Source: Streptomyces sp. RPA4-2
GTDB lineage: Bacteria > Actinomycetota > Actinomycetes > Streptomycetales > Streptomycetaceae
Length of the DNA: 64,000 bases
Assembly (NCBI RefSeq): GCF_012273515.2
Contig: NZ_CP050975.2
Span: 8,990,001 to 9,054,000, forward strand
Direction of reading: 5' to 3'
Shown: positions 35,225-44,401 of the stretch, piece by piece
Layout: each line of letters opens with the position of its first letter
Numbering within the stretch: position 1 is the first letter of the stretch
The notes under the pieces: model-generated
Seen by the model: only the letters and a program-made list of their open reading frames with translations
The model's database searches: none
What the model was told of the DNA's origin: nothing
Position numbers and translations under genes: made by a program

Positions 35225-36370
35225 ATGTCCCACACCCCCGTTAACAGGGCCGATCCCCGGACGCCCCACCAAGACCTCCACAGTGAGCAGGGCGCCCTGC
35301 GCGGAGAGCACCCAGGACGTTCCCGGAACCCCGTGATCAAGGCGGCGGATCTGGCCTGGCTCGAGTTCGAGAAGCCGGACCTGGACCGGGCCGAGGTCTT
35401 CGCACGTGACTTCGGGTTCGCTATCGCCGCCCGCACCGAGCGGGAGCTGTGGCTGCGCGGTACCTTCGCAGGCTCACCCTGCATGGTCATTCGGCGGGGG
35501 CGTGCGTCCCGGTTCATCGGGCCGGCGTTCCGGGCGGCCGAGCGCGCCGACCTCGACCGGCTGGCACGCGCCACCGGCAGTACCGTCCGGGACATCGGCG
35601 TACCGGGCGGGGGCCAGGAGGTAGCCCTGCTCGACCCCTCGGGCCTGCCGGTCCGGGTCGTGCACTGCGCCGAGCAGCTGCCCGCGCTGCCCGAGCAGGA
35701 GCCGCTGATCCTCAACTTCGGTACCGACCATCGCCGTACGAACACCACCCAGCGGCCGCCCCGTGAGCCGTCCCGTATCCAGCGGCTGGGCCATGTAGTG
35801 CTGGAATCACGGGTGTTCGCCCGGACCCTGGACTGGTACCTGGACACCCTCGGGATGATCGTGTCCGACTTCCTGTTCCTCGACGGGCAGCGCGGGCGCG
35901 GGCCGACGATGGCGTTCATCCGGTGCGACCAGGGCAGCGCGGCGGTCGATCACCACACGCTGGCCCTGCACCTGGGGCCCGGAACCGGCTACGTCCACTC
36001 GGCCTACCAGGTCACCGACCTCGACTCGATCGCCGCCGGCGGGGAGTACCTGGCCGAACGCGGCTACCAGCGCAGCTGGGGCATCGGCCGGCACATCCAG
36101 GGCAGCCAGCTGTTCGACTACTGGCGCGATCCCGACCACTTCATGCTGGAGCACTTCGCCGACGGCGACCTCTTCTCCTGCGACCTGGAGCCCGGCTGGG
36201 CACCGATGTCGGCGAGCGGCCTGGCCCAGTGGGGCCCGCCGGTCACCCGCGACTTCCTGGGCGCCAGCCCGTCCCCCGCCAAGCTGCGCGAGGTCATGAC
36301 GGCCCTGCGCGGTGACAACGAACTCGACCCCGCACGCCTGCTGGGCCTGATGAAAGCGATGAGCTCATGA
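35225..36370 (+). CDS. VOC-superfamily (glyoxalase/extradiol dioxygenase-like) protein
   Basis: The 381-residue protein has two VOC modules. The second has LGHVVLESRVFARTLDWYLDTLGMIVSDFLFL, then DHHTLALHLGPGTGYVHSAYQVTDLDSI, then DYWRDPDHFMLEHFADGD. His in LGHVV and DHHTL and Glu in MLEHF fit the 2-His-1-Glu iron site of type I extradiol dioxygenases. The N-terminal ~35 residues are extra. ATG 35225 follows GGAGGA. Its stop overlaps the next gene (ATGA). In context with an FAD hydroxylase and an FAH hydrolase it probably opens a catechol ring; the substrate is unknown. Confidence 0.88.
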   Translation: MSHTPVNRADPRTPHQDLHSEQGALRGEHPGRSRNPVIKAADLAWLEFEKPDLDRAEVFARDFGFAIAARTERELWLRGTFAGSPCMVIRRGRASRFIGPAFRAAERADLDRLARATGSTVRDIGVPGGGQEVALLDPSGLPVRVVHCAEQLPALPEQEPLILNFGTDHRRTNTTQRPPREPSRIQRLGHVVLESRVFARTLDWYLDTLGMIVSDFLFLDGQRGRGPTMAFIRCDQGSAAVDHHTLALHLGPGTGYVHSAYQVTDLDSIAAGGEYLAERGYQRSWGIGRHIQGSQLFDYWRDPDHFMLEHFADGDLFSCDLEPGWAPMSASGLAQWGPPVTRDFLGASPSPAKLREVMTALRGDNELDPARLLGLMKAMSS

Positions 36371-37341
36371 GCACCAACGTTCTGCGCACCACCGGGGGCG
36401 CCTCCCGCTCGAGCGAAGCCGAGAGTGGGGGAGGCTGGTGGGTCGTCCGGGACGAACGCGCCGTCCGCATCCAGACCAAGGCCAGCACCACCGCCGAACT
36501 GCTCGCCGACCGGGACGCGGTCCGCGAAGCCGCCGCTTCCACTGAGAACGGCACGCCCGTCGCCGACCTGGTGACACTGCCACCGGTCACCACCCCGTGC
36601 CGGGTCGTCGCGCAGATGGTCAACTACCGCAGCCACGCCAAGGATTCAGGATTCACCGGCGACATCCCGCCCACCTTCTTCCGCAAGGCGTCCGGTTCGG
36701 TCAGCGGCCCCCACGATGCGATCATCCGTCCCGCGCATGTGAAGTTCCTCGACTACGAGGTGGAACTCGGCCTCGTCATGGGCGCGACCCTGCCGGTGGG
36801 TACCGTCGTCGAGGAGCAGGACCTGCCGCGCTACGTCGCCGGCCTCGTCCTGACCAACGACGTCAGCGCCCGCGACGTCCAGCTCACCAAGACCCAGTTC
36901 TACGAGAGCAAGTCCTACCCGACCTTCACACCGACGGGTCCGTACCTGACCCTGCTGGAGCCCGAGGACTTCGCCCATCTGCTGAACCTGCGGCTGCGGC
37001 TGTCGGTCAACGGCGTGTCGCGCCAAGACCGCACGCTGGCCGACATGATCGTGCGGCCCGCGCAGGCGCTCACCCTGCTCGCCCGCTTCCAGACCCTCGA
37101 CCCGGGCGACCTGCTGCTGACCGGCACTCCCGGCGGCACGGCCCTGAAGGCCCCGCCCAAGGCGGCCGAGAAGATCGCCGCGCTGCTGCCGCCCGCACTG
37201 AAGTGGAAGGCGTTCTTCAAGGGCCAGGCCAAGAACCCCAAGTACCTGCGCAGCGGTGACCTCATCACCGCCACGATCGCCACCCCGGACGGCCACATCG
37301 ACCTCGGCGAGCAGCGGACCCCCGTCACGGACGCACCATGA
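36367..37341 (+). CDS. Fumarylacetoacetate hydrolase (FAH) family protein
   Basis: The 324-residue protein shows VVAQMVNYRSHAKDSGF, the metal-binding FLDYEVELGLVMG (ExE), LTNDVSARDVQ, and the C-terminal LLLTGTPGGTAL. FAH enzymes cleave C-C bonds or hydrolyse acylpyruvates, a step after ring cleavage. ATG overlaps the preceding stop by 4 bp, and the next gene overlaps its end, so translation is coupled. Residues about 12-23 (SRSSEAESGGGW) are encoded by an inserted palindromic repeat (36401-36434) and are probably not part of the ancestral protein. Confidence 0.9.
   Translation: MSTNVLRTTGGASRSSEAESGGGWWVVRDERAVRIQTKASTTAELLADRDAVREAAASTENGTPVADLVTLPPVTTPCRVVAQMVNYRSHAKDSGFTGDIPPTFFRKASGSVSGPHDAIIRPAHVKFLDYEVELGLVMGATLPVGTVVEEQDLPRYVAGLVLTNDVSARDVQLTKTQFYESKSYPTFTPTGPYLTLLEPEDFAHLLNLRLRLSVNGVSRQDRTLADMIVRPAQALTLLARFQTLDPGDLLLTGTPGGTALKAPPKAAEKIAALLPPALKWKAFFKGQAKNPKYLRSGDLITATIATPDGHIDLGEQRTPVTDAP
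36401..36434. repeat. Palindromic Streptomyces-type repeat inside the FAH gene
   Basis: The arms CCTCCC and GGGAGG, with CTC/GAG pairs inside, enclose CGAGCGAAGCC. From memory the core CTCGAGCGAAGCCGAGAG resembles a palindromic repeat common between Streptomyces genes. Here it is read in frame and adds about 11 residues without a stop. Confidence 0.6.
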
Positions 37342-38960
37342 AAGGCACAGTCCGCAGAGCGGTGGTGATCATCGGTGCCGGACCCGTCGGGGTGATGGCC
37401 GCCCTGCTGCTCGCCCGGCACGGAGTGCGCAGCGTCGTTCTCGAACGGCACCGTGACGTCTACCCGCTGCCGCGCGCCGTCGTCGTGGACGACGAGATCC
37501 GCCGGATCCTGCAGAGCGTAGGTGTGCACGAGGAGTTCGCCTCCCTCACCCGCCCGGCGCCCGGCCTGCGGCTGCTGGACGCCCGGCGCCGCGTGATCAG
37601 CGAGTTCCCACGGTCCCTGCGCGGGCACCACGGCTTCCCGCAGACCAGCATGTTCGACCAGCCGGATCTCGAACGCCTGCTGCGCGACGCCCTGGCGCGA
37701 CGCCCCGAGTGCGAGCTGTGGGGCGGGGTGGAGGTCGTGTCCGTCACCCAGTCCGTCGCACGGGACACCAACGGACCGAACGATCCCACGGGTCCGGTCC
37801 GGGTCGCCTTCCGGCGCGACGGCAGCGACGACGAAGAGCACCTGTGGGCCGATGCCGTCCTCGGCTGCGACGGTGCGGGCAGCGTCACCCGTGACGCCAT
37901 CGGCACCCTCTGGGAGGACCTGCACTTCGAGGAGAGCTGGCGGGTCATCGACGTGCGCACCAGCCGCCCGGTGCGCACCTGGGAAGGCGTCGAGCAGATC
38001 TGTTGCCCCGACCGGCCGGCCACCTTCATGCGCGTCGGCGAGGACCGCTACCGCTGGGAGTTCCGGCTGGCCGAGGACCAGAACCTGGACGGCCCGGACG
38101 GATGGGAGCGCCTGCGCGAGCTGGTCGCCCCCTGGGTGGACCTGCCGTCCGACGCCTCGCAGGGCGACGACTTCGAGGTGATACGGCAGGCGCAGTACAC
38201 CTTCCGAGCCCGCCTCGCCGACCGGTGGCGCAAAGGGCGCGTCTTCCTGCTGGGCGATGCCGCCCACCTCACCCCGCCCTTCGTCGGGCAGGGCCTGTGC
38301 ACCGGCCTGCGCGATGCCTACAACCTCACCTGGAAACTCGCACGCGTCCTCCAACAAGGCGCACCCGAGGGGCTGCTGGACACTTACGAACGCGAGCGCA
38401 AGCCACACGCCCGCCATGTGATCCGCATGGCGGTCGCCATGGGCTGGGCCATGACCGGCGGACAGGACCGCAGCGCGGCGCTCCGCCGGGCCGTCGTGGG
38501 GACGGCCTGCCGCATTCCCGGCGTGACCGCGGCGGTGAGCCGCGACCTAAGCCCGGCCCTGACGGCCGGCCCACTCGTACGCCGCCGCCCCAGACTGACC
38601 GGCCGCGTGCTCGCCGGCACCTTCTGCCCACAGCCCTGGGTACGGCAGGACGGCAGGCGAGTGCGCCTCGATGACCTCCTCGGGAAGTCCTTCGCCGTCC
38701 TCACCGCAGGACCAGCCACCGCGCAGATGACGGCCGTGGCCACGGCACTGGGCGCCCCGATGATCCGCGCCGACGACCTTGGCGACGACGGCACCTTGGC
38801 CGGCTGGCTGGCACACGGCCGAGTCGACGCCGTCCTGCTGCGCCCAGACCGCATTGTGATGGACACCGTCCCGGCCGGCACCGGCGACTTCACGGACACC
38901 GCCGCCTGGGCATCCCTGCTGCATACGGCCCGCCTTACCGCTGACGCCCGGCTTGCCTGA
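37338..38960 (+). CDS. FAD-dependent aromatic hydroxylase, MhpA-like
   Basis: The 540-residue class A flavoprotein monooxygenase has the dinucleotide motif VVIIGAGPVGVMAALLLARHG (residues 9-29), the DG motif (LGCDGAGSVTR) and the GD motif (FLLGDAAHLTPPFVGQGLCTGLRDAYNLTWKLA, Asp about 307). A C-terminal thioredoxin-like domain follows (CPQPWVRQDGRRVRLDDLLGKSFAVL). It resembles MhpA, which hydroxylates 3-(3-hydroxyphenyl)propionate to the catechol with NADH and O2. Its ATG overlaps the FAH stop (ATGA). Together the genes fit hydroxylation, ring cleavage and hydrolysis. Confidence 0.92.
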   Translation: MKGTVRRAVVIIGAGPVGVMAALLLARHGVRSVVLERHRDVYPLPRAVVVDDEIRRILQSVGVHEEFASLTRPAPGLRLLDARRRVISEFPRSLRGHHGFPQTSMFDQPDLERLLRDALARRPECELWGGVEVVSVTQSVARDTNGPNDPTGPVRVAFRRDGSDDEEHLWADAVLGCDGAGSVTRDAIGTLWEDLHFEESWRVIDVRTSRPVRTWEGVEQICCPDRPATFMRVGEDRYRWEFRLAEDQNLDGPDGWERLRELVAPWVDLPSDASQGDDFEVIRQAQYTFRARLADRWRKGRVFLLGDAAHLTPPFVGQGLCTGLRDAYNLTWKLARVLQQGAPEGLLDTYERERKPHARHVIRMAVAMGWAMTGGQDRSAALRRAVVGTACRIPGVTAAVSRDLSPALTAGPLVRRRPRLTGRVLAGTFCPQPWVRQDGRRVRLDDLLGKSFAVLTAGPATAQMTAVATALGAPMIRADDLGDDGTLAGWLAHGRVDAVLLRPDRIVMDTVPAGTGDFTDTAAWASLLHTARLTADARLA

Positions 38961-38976
38961 CGAGGAGCACCACTCC

Positions 38977-40983
38977 ATGACCACCCCGCACCCCGCGCCG
39001 TACAAGGAACCCTTCTTCACCCCCGACCCGAAGTCGGCCGCCCGCAGTCGCATCGCGGACTTCGCCCGATGGGCGGCCCGGCACCAAAACGCCGAAGGGA
39101 TCCAGGACCCCACGGACTACCGAGCCCTGCACCACTGGTCCGTCACTGACCTCGAAGGATTCTGGGCCGCGGTGTGGGACTACTTCGACATCGACGCGAC
39201 GACTCCGTACGAGCGGGTGCTGGCCGAGGAGACCATGCCCGGCGCCCGCTGGTTCCCCGGAACCACCCTCAACTACGCCCATCACGCGCTGCGCAACCTG
39301 CGGCCGGACGCTCCCGCGATCACCGCCCTGGACGAGACCGGAGTCGGCTATGAGATCACGGGCCGCGAGCTGCGCGCCCGGGTCGCTTCCGTCGCTGCCG
39401 GCCTGCGCGACCTGGGCGTCGGACAGGGCGACCGGGTGGTGGGCTATCTGCCCAACACCCCCCACGCCATCGTCGCCTTCCTCGCCACCGCAAGCCTGGG
39501 CGCGGTGTGGTCGGTGTGCGGGCAGGACTATGCGCCCAAGGCCGCCGCGGATCGCTTCGCCCAGCTCGAACCGACAGTGCTCATCGCCGCGGACGGCTAT
39601 CTCTTCAACGGCACCACACACGACCGCTGCGCCCCATCGCTCGAACTCGCCGCCGCCCTGCCGACGCTGAAGGCCACGGTGCTCGTGGACCACGTGGGCC
39701 TCGCCTGGCCCAAGAGGGTCGGCTCGGGGCTGATGCTCCCCTGGGAGGACCTGGCCACCCGCGCCGAGGACCTCACCATCGCCCCCGTGTCCTTCGACCA
39801 CCCTCTGTGGGTGGTGTTCTCCTCCGGCACCACCGGACTGCCCAAGGGCATCGTCCACGGGCACGGCGGAGTCCTGCTCGAACACCTCAAGACCCTCGGC
39901 CTGCACACCGATCTCGGCACCGGGGACCGCCTGCTGTGGTACACGACCACCCACTGGATGATGTGGAACCTGGTCGTCTCCACCCTGCTGACCGGCGCCA
40001 CCACCTGCACTTACGACGGCAGCCCCGCGCCGCAGGCGCGTCCGGACGTCCTTTGGGAGCTGGCGGCCCGCCACAAAGTCACCGTCTTCGGGACCAGTCC
40101 GCAGTATCTGCTGACCATGGCCAAGATAGGCATCGAACCCTCCGTGCACGACCTATCGGCCATCCGCGTCGTCGGCTGCACCGGCTCCGCGCTGCCCGCA
40201 TCCGCCTACCCCTGGGTCCGCGACCACGTGGGTGCCGACGTCCAACTGGCCTCGACCAGCGGTGGCACGGACATCGTCTCCGGCTTCGCCGGCAGCGCAT
40301 CCACGACCCCCGTCTGGGCGGGGGAACTGTCCGCCCCCAGCCTCGGCGTGGCGCTGGCCGCCTATGACACGACGGGCGCCCCCGTCCTCGACCAGCTCGG
40401 CGAACTGGTCGTCACCCGGCCCATGCCTTCCATGCCGCTCTACTTCTGGAACGATTCCGACGGCAGCCGCTACCGCGACGCCTACTTCGGCGCCTACCCC
40501 AGTGTGTGGCGGCACGGCGACTGGATCACGCTCACCTCGCACGGCTCGGTGATCGTCCACGGCCGCTCCGACGCCACCCTCAACCGCAACGGCGTGCGCC
40601 TGGGCAGCGCCGACATCCACGACGCCGTCGAACGCCTCCCCGAGATCACCGAGGCCCTCGTCATCGGCGCGGAGGAACCCGACGGCGGCTACTGGATGCC
40701 GCTCTTCGTGGTCCTCGCCGCCGGGGCCCGCCTGGACGATTCCCTGCGGGAGCGGATCCGCGAGGCGATCCGCGCCGACGCCTCGCCCCGCCACGTCCCC
40801 GACGAGATCATCGCTGTATCGGCGATCCCGCACACGAAGACAGGCAAGAAACTCGAGGTCCCCGTCAAACGTCTGCTCCAGGGTGCCCCCGCCGAACAGG
40901 TCCTGAATCCCGCCGCGGTCGACAACCCCGACCTGATCGCATACTTCGCCTGCCTTGGCGCGGAGCGCAAGAACCGTCCATGA
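38977..40983 (+). CDS. Acetoacetate-CoA ligase
   Basis: The 668-residue acyl-CoA synthetase has the AMP-binding P-loop VFSSGTTGLPKGIVHGHGG (from about residue 281), THWMMWNLVVSTLLTGAT, STSGGTDIVSGF, and a C-terminal part with LNRNGVRLGSADIHDAVE and HTKTGKKLEVPVKRLLQG (catalytic Lys). This is the acetoacetate-CoA ligase subgroup, which activates acetoacetate with ATP and CoA. ATG 38977 follows GAGGAG, 16 bp after the hydroxylase. It would recover a keto acid released by the FAH enzyme, or activate a related one. Confidence 0.93.
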   Translation: MTTPHPAPYKEPFFTPDPKSAARSRIADFARWAARHQNAEGIQDPTDYRALHHWSVTDLEGFWAAVWDYFDIDATTPYERVLAEETMPGARWFPGTTLNYAHHALRNLRPDAPAITALDETGVGYEITGRELRARVASVAAGLRDLGVGQGDRVVGYLPNTPHAIVAFLATASLGAVWSVCGQDYAPKAAADRFAQLEPTVLIAADGYLFNGTTHDRCAPSLELAAALPTLKATVLVDHVGLAWPKRVGSGLMLPWEDLATRAEDLTIAPVSFDHPLWVVFSSGTTGLPKGIVHGHGGVLLEHLKTLGLHTDLGTGDRLLWYTTTHWMMWNLVVSTLLTGATTCTYDGSPAPQARPDVLWELAARHKVTVFGTSPQYLLTMAKIGIEPSVHDLSAIRVVGCTGSALPASAYPWVRDHVGADVQLASTSGGTDIVSGFAGSASTTPVWAGELSAPSLGVALAAYDTTGAPVLDQLGELVVTRPMPSMPLYFWNDSDGSRYRDAYFGAYPSVWRHGDWITLTSHGSVIVHGRSDATLNRNGVRLGSADIHDAVERLPEITEALVIGAEEPDGGYWMPLFVVLAAGARLDDSLRERIREAIRADASPRHVPDEIIAVSAIPHTKTGKKLEVPVKRLLQGAPAEQVLNPAAVDNPDLIAYFACLGAERKNRP

Positions 40984-41164
40984 GCCGTACATCGCCGGTC
41001 GGGCATCACACGCCCGCGTGGCAGCACCAGGGGTCCCTTGTGCCCGCGCTCCGCCAAGCCCTGCCCGCCGCGTAGTGCGGGGGCGATCAAAGCGCCCCGG
41101 TACCGCGCCATCCACACATGCCAAGCACCATCCCTGCAACCGAAGCAAGAGAGAAATCGTGAGC

Positions 41165-41782
41165 ATGACCGACCGCGAACCGCAGGCCCTCGACGTCCTC
41201 GACGACGCCGGACGAAAGGTGTTGTTCACCGAGGCCCGCACCGCGAACACCTTCACCGACGCGGCTGTGGGCGACGAAGAACTCGCCTTGATCTGGGAGC
41301 TCGCCCGCTGGTCGCCGAGCGCCGCCAACGGCCAGCCTCTGCGCGTGCTCTTCGTGCGCACCCGCGAGGGAAAGGAACGACTCGTCCGGCATCTCGATGA
41401 GGGCAACAGGGCTAAAACGCTCAGTGCGCCGGCCGTGGCGATCCTCGCCTACGACATCGACTTCCACGAGCAGATGCCGACAGTCTTCCCCGCCCGTGGC
41501 GACATACTGCGAGCGGCGTTCGCCGACCAGATCGACACGCGTGCGAGCATCGCGGCGTACAACTCGGCGCTGCAAACCGGCGTCTTCCTGCTCGCGGTAC
41601 GCGCGGCGGGGCTTGCAGCCGGTCCCATGGCGGGCTTCGACAAGGCCGGCGTAGACGGAGAGTTCTTCGCCGGTAGCAGTTGGCGCTCGCATCTGGTGGT
41701 CAACATCGGTCACCCCGGCGCCGACCCGTGGTTTCCGCGGCTGCCCCGCGTCCCTGTCGAGGTCGCCGTCGCCTACGCCTGA
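41165..41782 (+). CDS. Nitroreductase-family protein, malonic semialdehyde reductase (RutE)-like
   Basis: The 205-residue protein has the RutE/HadB-type nitroreductase pattern: LFTEARTANTFTDAAVGDEELALIWELARWSPSAANGQPLRVLFV, then KTLSAPAVAILAYDIDFHEQMP, then GFDKAGVDGEFF. Such FMN enzymes use NAD(P)H to reduce malonic semialdehyde or similar small carbonyls. GTG 41159, two codons upstream, sits better behind AGAGAG and may be the real start. It follows the ligase after 181 bp and probably closes the catabolic operon. Confidence 0.87.
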   Translation: MTDREPQALDVLDDAGRKVLFTEARTANTFTDAAVGDEELALIWELARWSPSAANGQPLRVLFVRTREGKERLVRHLDEGNRAKTLSAPAVAILAYDIDFHEQMPTVFPARGDILRAAFADQIDTRASIAAYNSALQTGVFLLAVRAAGLAAGPMAGFDKAGVDGEFFAGSSWRSHLVVNIGHPGADPWFPRLPRVPVEVAVAYA

Positions 41783-42165
41783 CAGCACTCGCGCTGCTTG
41801 GTAGGGGAGAGGCGCCAAAACGTAGGCATCGGCGCCCTTCCGATTAGCGGGAGCCCAATTTCTCCAAAAGGGTCGTGATGGATGCTGACCGCCGCTTGAT
41901 GACCGAGTGGCTGGGACGGCGGCGCCCGAATAGGCTGCAGGGCCGACTATCACTGGGCTCGCTGACGCCGGTGCCGTGATCCCACCGGTGGTCGTTCAGG
42001 GCTGTGCGATGGGTCGCCACTGCCGACGTCATGAACCGTGCCGAAGGAGGCCCCCGGTGCGGCAACGACGCTGCCGCCGCACCGCTGGTCGCTGGGAGGC
42101 CACTCACTCACCCCGCGACACCGGTTCTGTTAGCCTCCGTGCCCTGTGGCTGGCACACTGAATTT
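41783..42165. other. No recognisable gene
   Basis: I see no motif-bearing frame and no clear terminator beyond a weak GGCGCC-flanked stem near 41812-41838. The interval probably holds the 3' end of the catabolic transcript and the promoter of the next gene. Confidence 0.4.
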
Positions 42166-42870
42166 GTGGTTCCGCTGACGGCCGCTGTAGTGCAGGATGC
42201 GTCCCCATCGATTCCAGGTGCCGGGGTTATCTCGGTTTGCGCGCTGCTCTTTACGGTCGCATCCTTCTGGTGGATCAACGCTAGGCAAGGTCACCTCAAG
42301 TCCTGGGAACCTCGCTCCTTCGCTGCGGTTGTCCACTGCTCCATGGCTCGCCTGAGGCTTCCACTCGTCCTCCATAACACTGGTGCCAAGCCGATAGTTG
42401 TGCAGGATCTGAGGTTGAGCTTCCCTGAGGAGCCGGCCTCTCATCTGCCGCTTCTGTGGATGTCGTCGCCCTCCCGTCTCCAACCCGGACCAGAGGACGA
42501 GACAAAATTGCCGGCCGGATTCGCCGTGGCCGGAAGGGAAGCACAACAACTCATTGTCGAGTTTGAGGCGCCGTTCTCCGGATTTGTACCGGAGCCCCGT
42601 GATTACAAAGTCCACCTTGAGGCGCGAGTCGGCCACCGCAGAGGATGGCGCATCCTTCTGACGTTTACCCTAAGAGCCGCCAACATTGTCGACCCCGACC
42701 GATACACCGTCTACAGCAATGCGACCCTCGAACTGACGAAGGAAGACAAAAAGAAAGCAGACGCAGCAATCCTGAAGCTACTAGATGATCAAGATGGTCC
42801 CTCTGCTCGGGGCGACAGAGAGCAGAGGGACTTCCGGGGCAGGGATGGTGACAACGACATGAACCCCTGA
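42166..42870 (+). CDS. Hypothetical protein with one N-terminal membrane helix
   Basis: From GTG 42166 the product is 234 residues: a hydrophobic segment (GAGVISVCALLFTVASFWW, about residues 16-34), then a soluble part with an immunoglobulin-like strand pattern (RLRLPLVLHNTGAKPIVVQDLRLSFPEE), and a charged Lys-rich tail. The frame is open from 42004, so a longer form is possible; no start has a good ribosome site. The base composition is less GC-rich than its neighbours, which suggests recent transfer. I do not recognise the family. Confidence 0.55.
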   Translation: MVPLTAAVVQDASPSIPGAGVISVCALLFTVASFWWINARQGHLKSWEPRSFAAVVHCSMARLRLPLVLHNTGAKPIVVQDLRLSFPEEPASHLPLLWMSSPSRLQPGPEDETKLPAGFAVAGREAQQLIVEFEAPFSGFVPEPRDYKVHLEARVGHRRGWRILLTFTLRAANIVDPDRYTVYSNATLELTKEDKKKADAAILKLLDDQDGPSARGDREQRDFRGRDGDNDMNP

Positions 42871-43009
42871 ACAGCACGGCTGCGACGCGACGACTTTGCC
42901 GACTCGGCAGCACCTCATGGGCGGGGTGGAGAGCATCATCCTCCTCCCGCAAACAGGCCGCAGGTTTTGAGTCGCTCAATGAAATGCAGCAGCTCCGCGA
43001 CCGTCGGCC

Positions 43010-43669
43010 ATGTGGAAGTACTTGAGGAACCGGTTAACCTTGCGCGCAAACTTCGAGGGGAAAAACAGCCACCATGAAAACAAGCCAAGTAGGAATAGTA
43101 AGATCACGCCGGAGCGTGAGAGTGAGCTGTACGAAGCCGTACTTGATCTGCTCCGGGAGGTCGGCTATCACGCCCTGACCATGGACGCCATTGCTGAGCG
43201 TACCCACTCCAGCAAAGCCACCCTCTATCGACGCGGTACCAAGAACGAGCTGATCATCAACGCCCTTCGGCACCAGAAGTCGTACGATATGGCCGAAATC
43301 AATACTGGTACTCTGCGCGGCGACCTCCAAGCTATCGTCCTCCGCCAGGACGACTCTCAAATGGAGCGCAACTCACAGCTGATGCGGAGTCTTGCGGTAG
43401 CAGCGCACGCAAATATCGAACTCTTGCACTCTTTCCGGGAGTATCAACTCGTGCTGGAACTCGAGGAAATGCGGCGGGCGCTACAGCGGGCCGTTGACCG
43501 AGGCGAAATCCTGGCCGACAACCTCGCGATCGACTACATCCCACACCTGTTGATCGGCTGCTTCGCGGCCCGGACATTGATCGACCACCTGCCGCCCACC
43601 CAGGCATTTCTCACACCATTCATCGATGCCGCGATCCTGCCTGCTCTCAGTACACGCCCTCTCACCTGA
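43010..43669 (+). CDS. TetR-family regulator
   Basis: The 219-residue protein has ITPERESELYEAVLDLLREVGYHALTMDAIAERTHSSKATLYRRGTKNELIINAL, a TetR helix-turn-helix at about residues 55-85. The motif reads LYRRGTKNEL where relatives have LYRQW-GSKxEL. The C-terminal domain (LLIGCFAARTLIDHLPPTQAFLTPFIDAAILPAL) is of the TetR_C type. The N-terminal 30 residues look unlike the family (MWKYLRNRLTLRANFEG), so the start may lie further in. No target gene is evident nearby. GC content is lower than in the surrounding genes. Confidence 0.8.
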   Translation: MWKYLRNRLTLRANFEGKNSHHENKPSRNSKITPERESELYEAVLDLLREVGYHALTMDAIAERTHSSKATLYRRGTKNELIINALRHQKSYDMAEINTGTLRGDLQAIVLRQDDSQMERNSQLMRSLAVAAHANIELLHSFREYQLVLELEEMRRALQRAVDRGEILADNLAIDYIPHLLIGCFAARTLIDHLPPTQAFLTPFIDAAILPALSTRPLT

Positions 43670-43929
43670 AGCAACTGGCACAGCTGCACCCGTCGTTCGA
43701 CCCGTGACGTCACCTGCGGCCGCAGCGCAGAACACTGCGCAGTCGTTCACCTGTTACGGGGCGCGCGTCCCGTTGTGCACGGGGTGTTGAGGAGCTCATT
43801 GATGTGCTGTTCGGTGTGGCTCGTTGCCGGCCGCAAGGGGACTCGATGGGCCTTCTTTCCAGCACTCGACCAACCCGGCGCGTGGACCGCCACGCAGAAG
43901 GCAGCCTCACGCGGGGAACGTGACGGTGG

Positions 43930-44349
43930 CTACCGGTTTGCCTCGGCCGCCTCCACAGCGGACTTGATGCCTTGCAACGCCTCCATAAGTCGCCGGTCGA
44001 CCTGAGTGCCTTCAACCCGCTCGGTGTGCAGTTCCACGGACAACTGTGAGTGGTTCTCGTCGTCTCCGGCAGCGACGTGCAACTGGCCACGGTAGTCGTG
44101 CGGACCTGGTGCACCCCATTCCAGCGACTTGCCCTCTTCCGCAACACGGATCCAGGCCTCGCTCTTGACGTCCTGCTCTGGCTCGGAGGCCGGTTCGATG
44201 TGGGCGGTAACCGTGACCCGGTCTCCGTCGTGCGGCTTGGCGGAGGTCATCCCGGGCATGTAGGCGGGAAGGTTCTGCACATCGGCGAGGTAGCTGAACA
44301 GCCTGGCTGGAGCCACCGCCACGCTGATCGAAGTGTCGTAGTCACCCAT
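43930..44349 (-). CDS. SRPBCC family (polyketide cyclase / START-like) protein
   Basis: The 139-residue protein begins MGDYDTSISVAVAPARLFSYLADVQNLPAYMPGMTSA, the typical opening strand and helices of the SRPBCC fold. It continues with WGAPGPHDYRGQLHVAAGDDENHSQLSVELHT and a C-terminal helix (MEALQGIKSAVEAAEAN). Such proteins bind hydrophobic ligands in a cavity. It stands alone. Confidence 0.85.
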   Translation of the reverse strand: MGDYDTSISVAVAPARLFSYLADVQNLPAYMPGMTSAKPHDGDRVTVTAHIEPASEPEQDVKSEAWIRVAEEGKSLEWGAPGPHDYRGQLHVAAGDDENHSQLSVELHTERVEGTQVDRRLMEALQGIKSAVEAAEANR

Positions 44350-44401
44350 GAGGTGTGGCTACCCGTGACAAGTTGGGATAAAACACCCCATATCACCATC
44401 G

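Noticed and set aside
32086..41782. Treating the whole stretch as a secondary-metabolite biosynthetic cluster
   Set aside because: There is no polyketide synthase, peptide synthetase, terpene cyclase or tailoring set; the enzymes fit catabolism.
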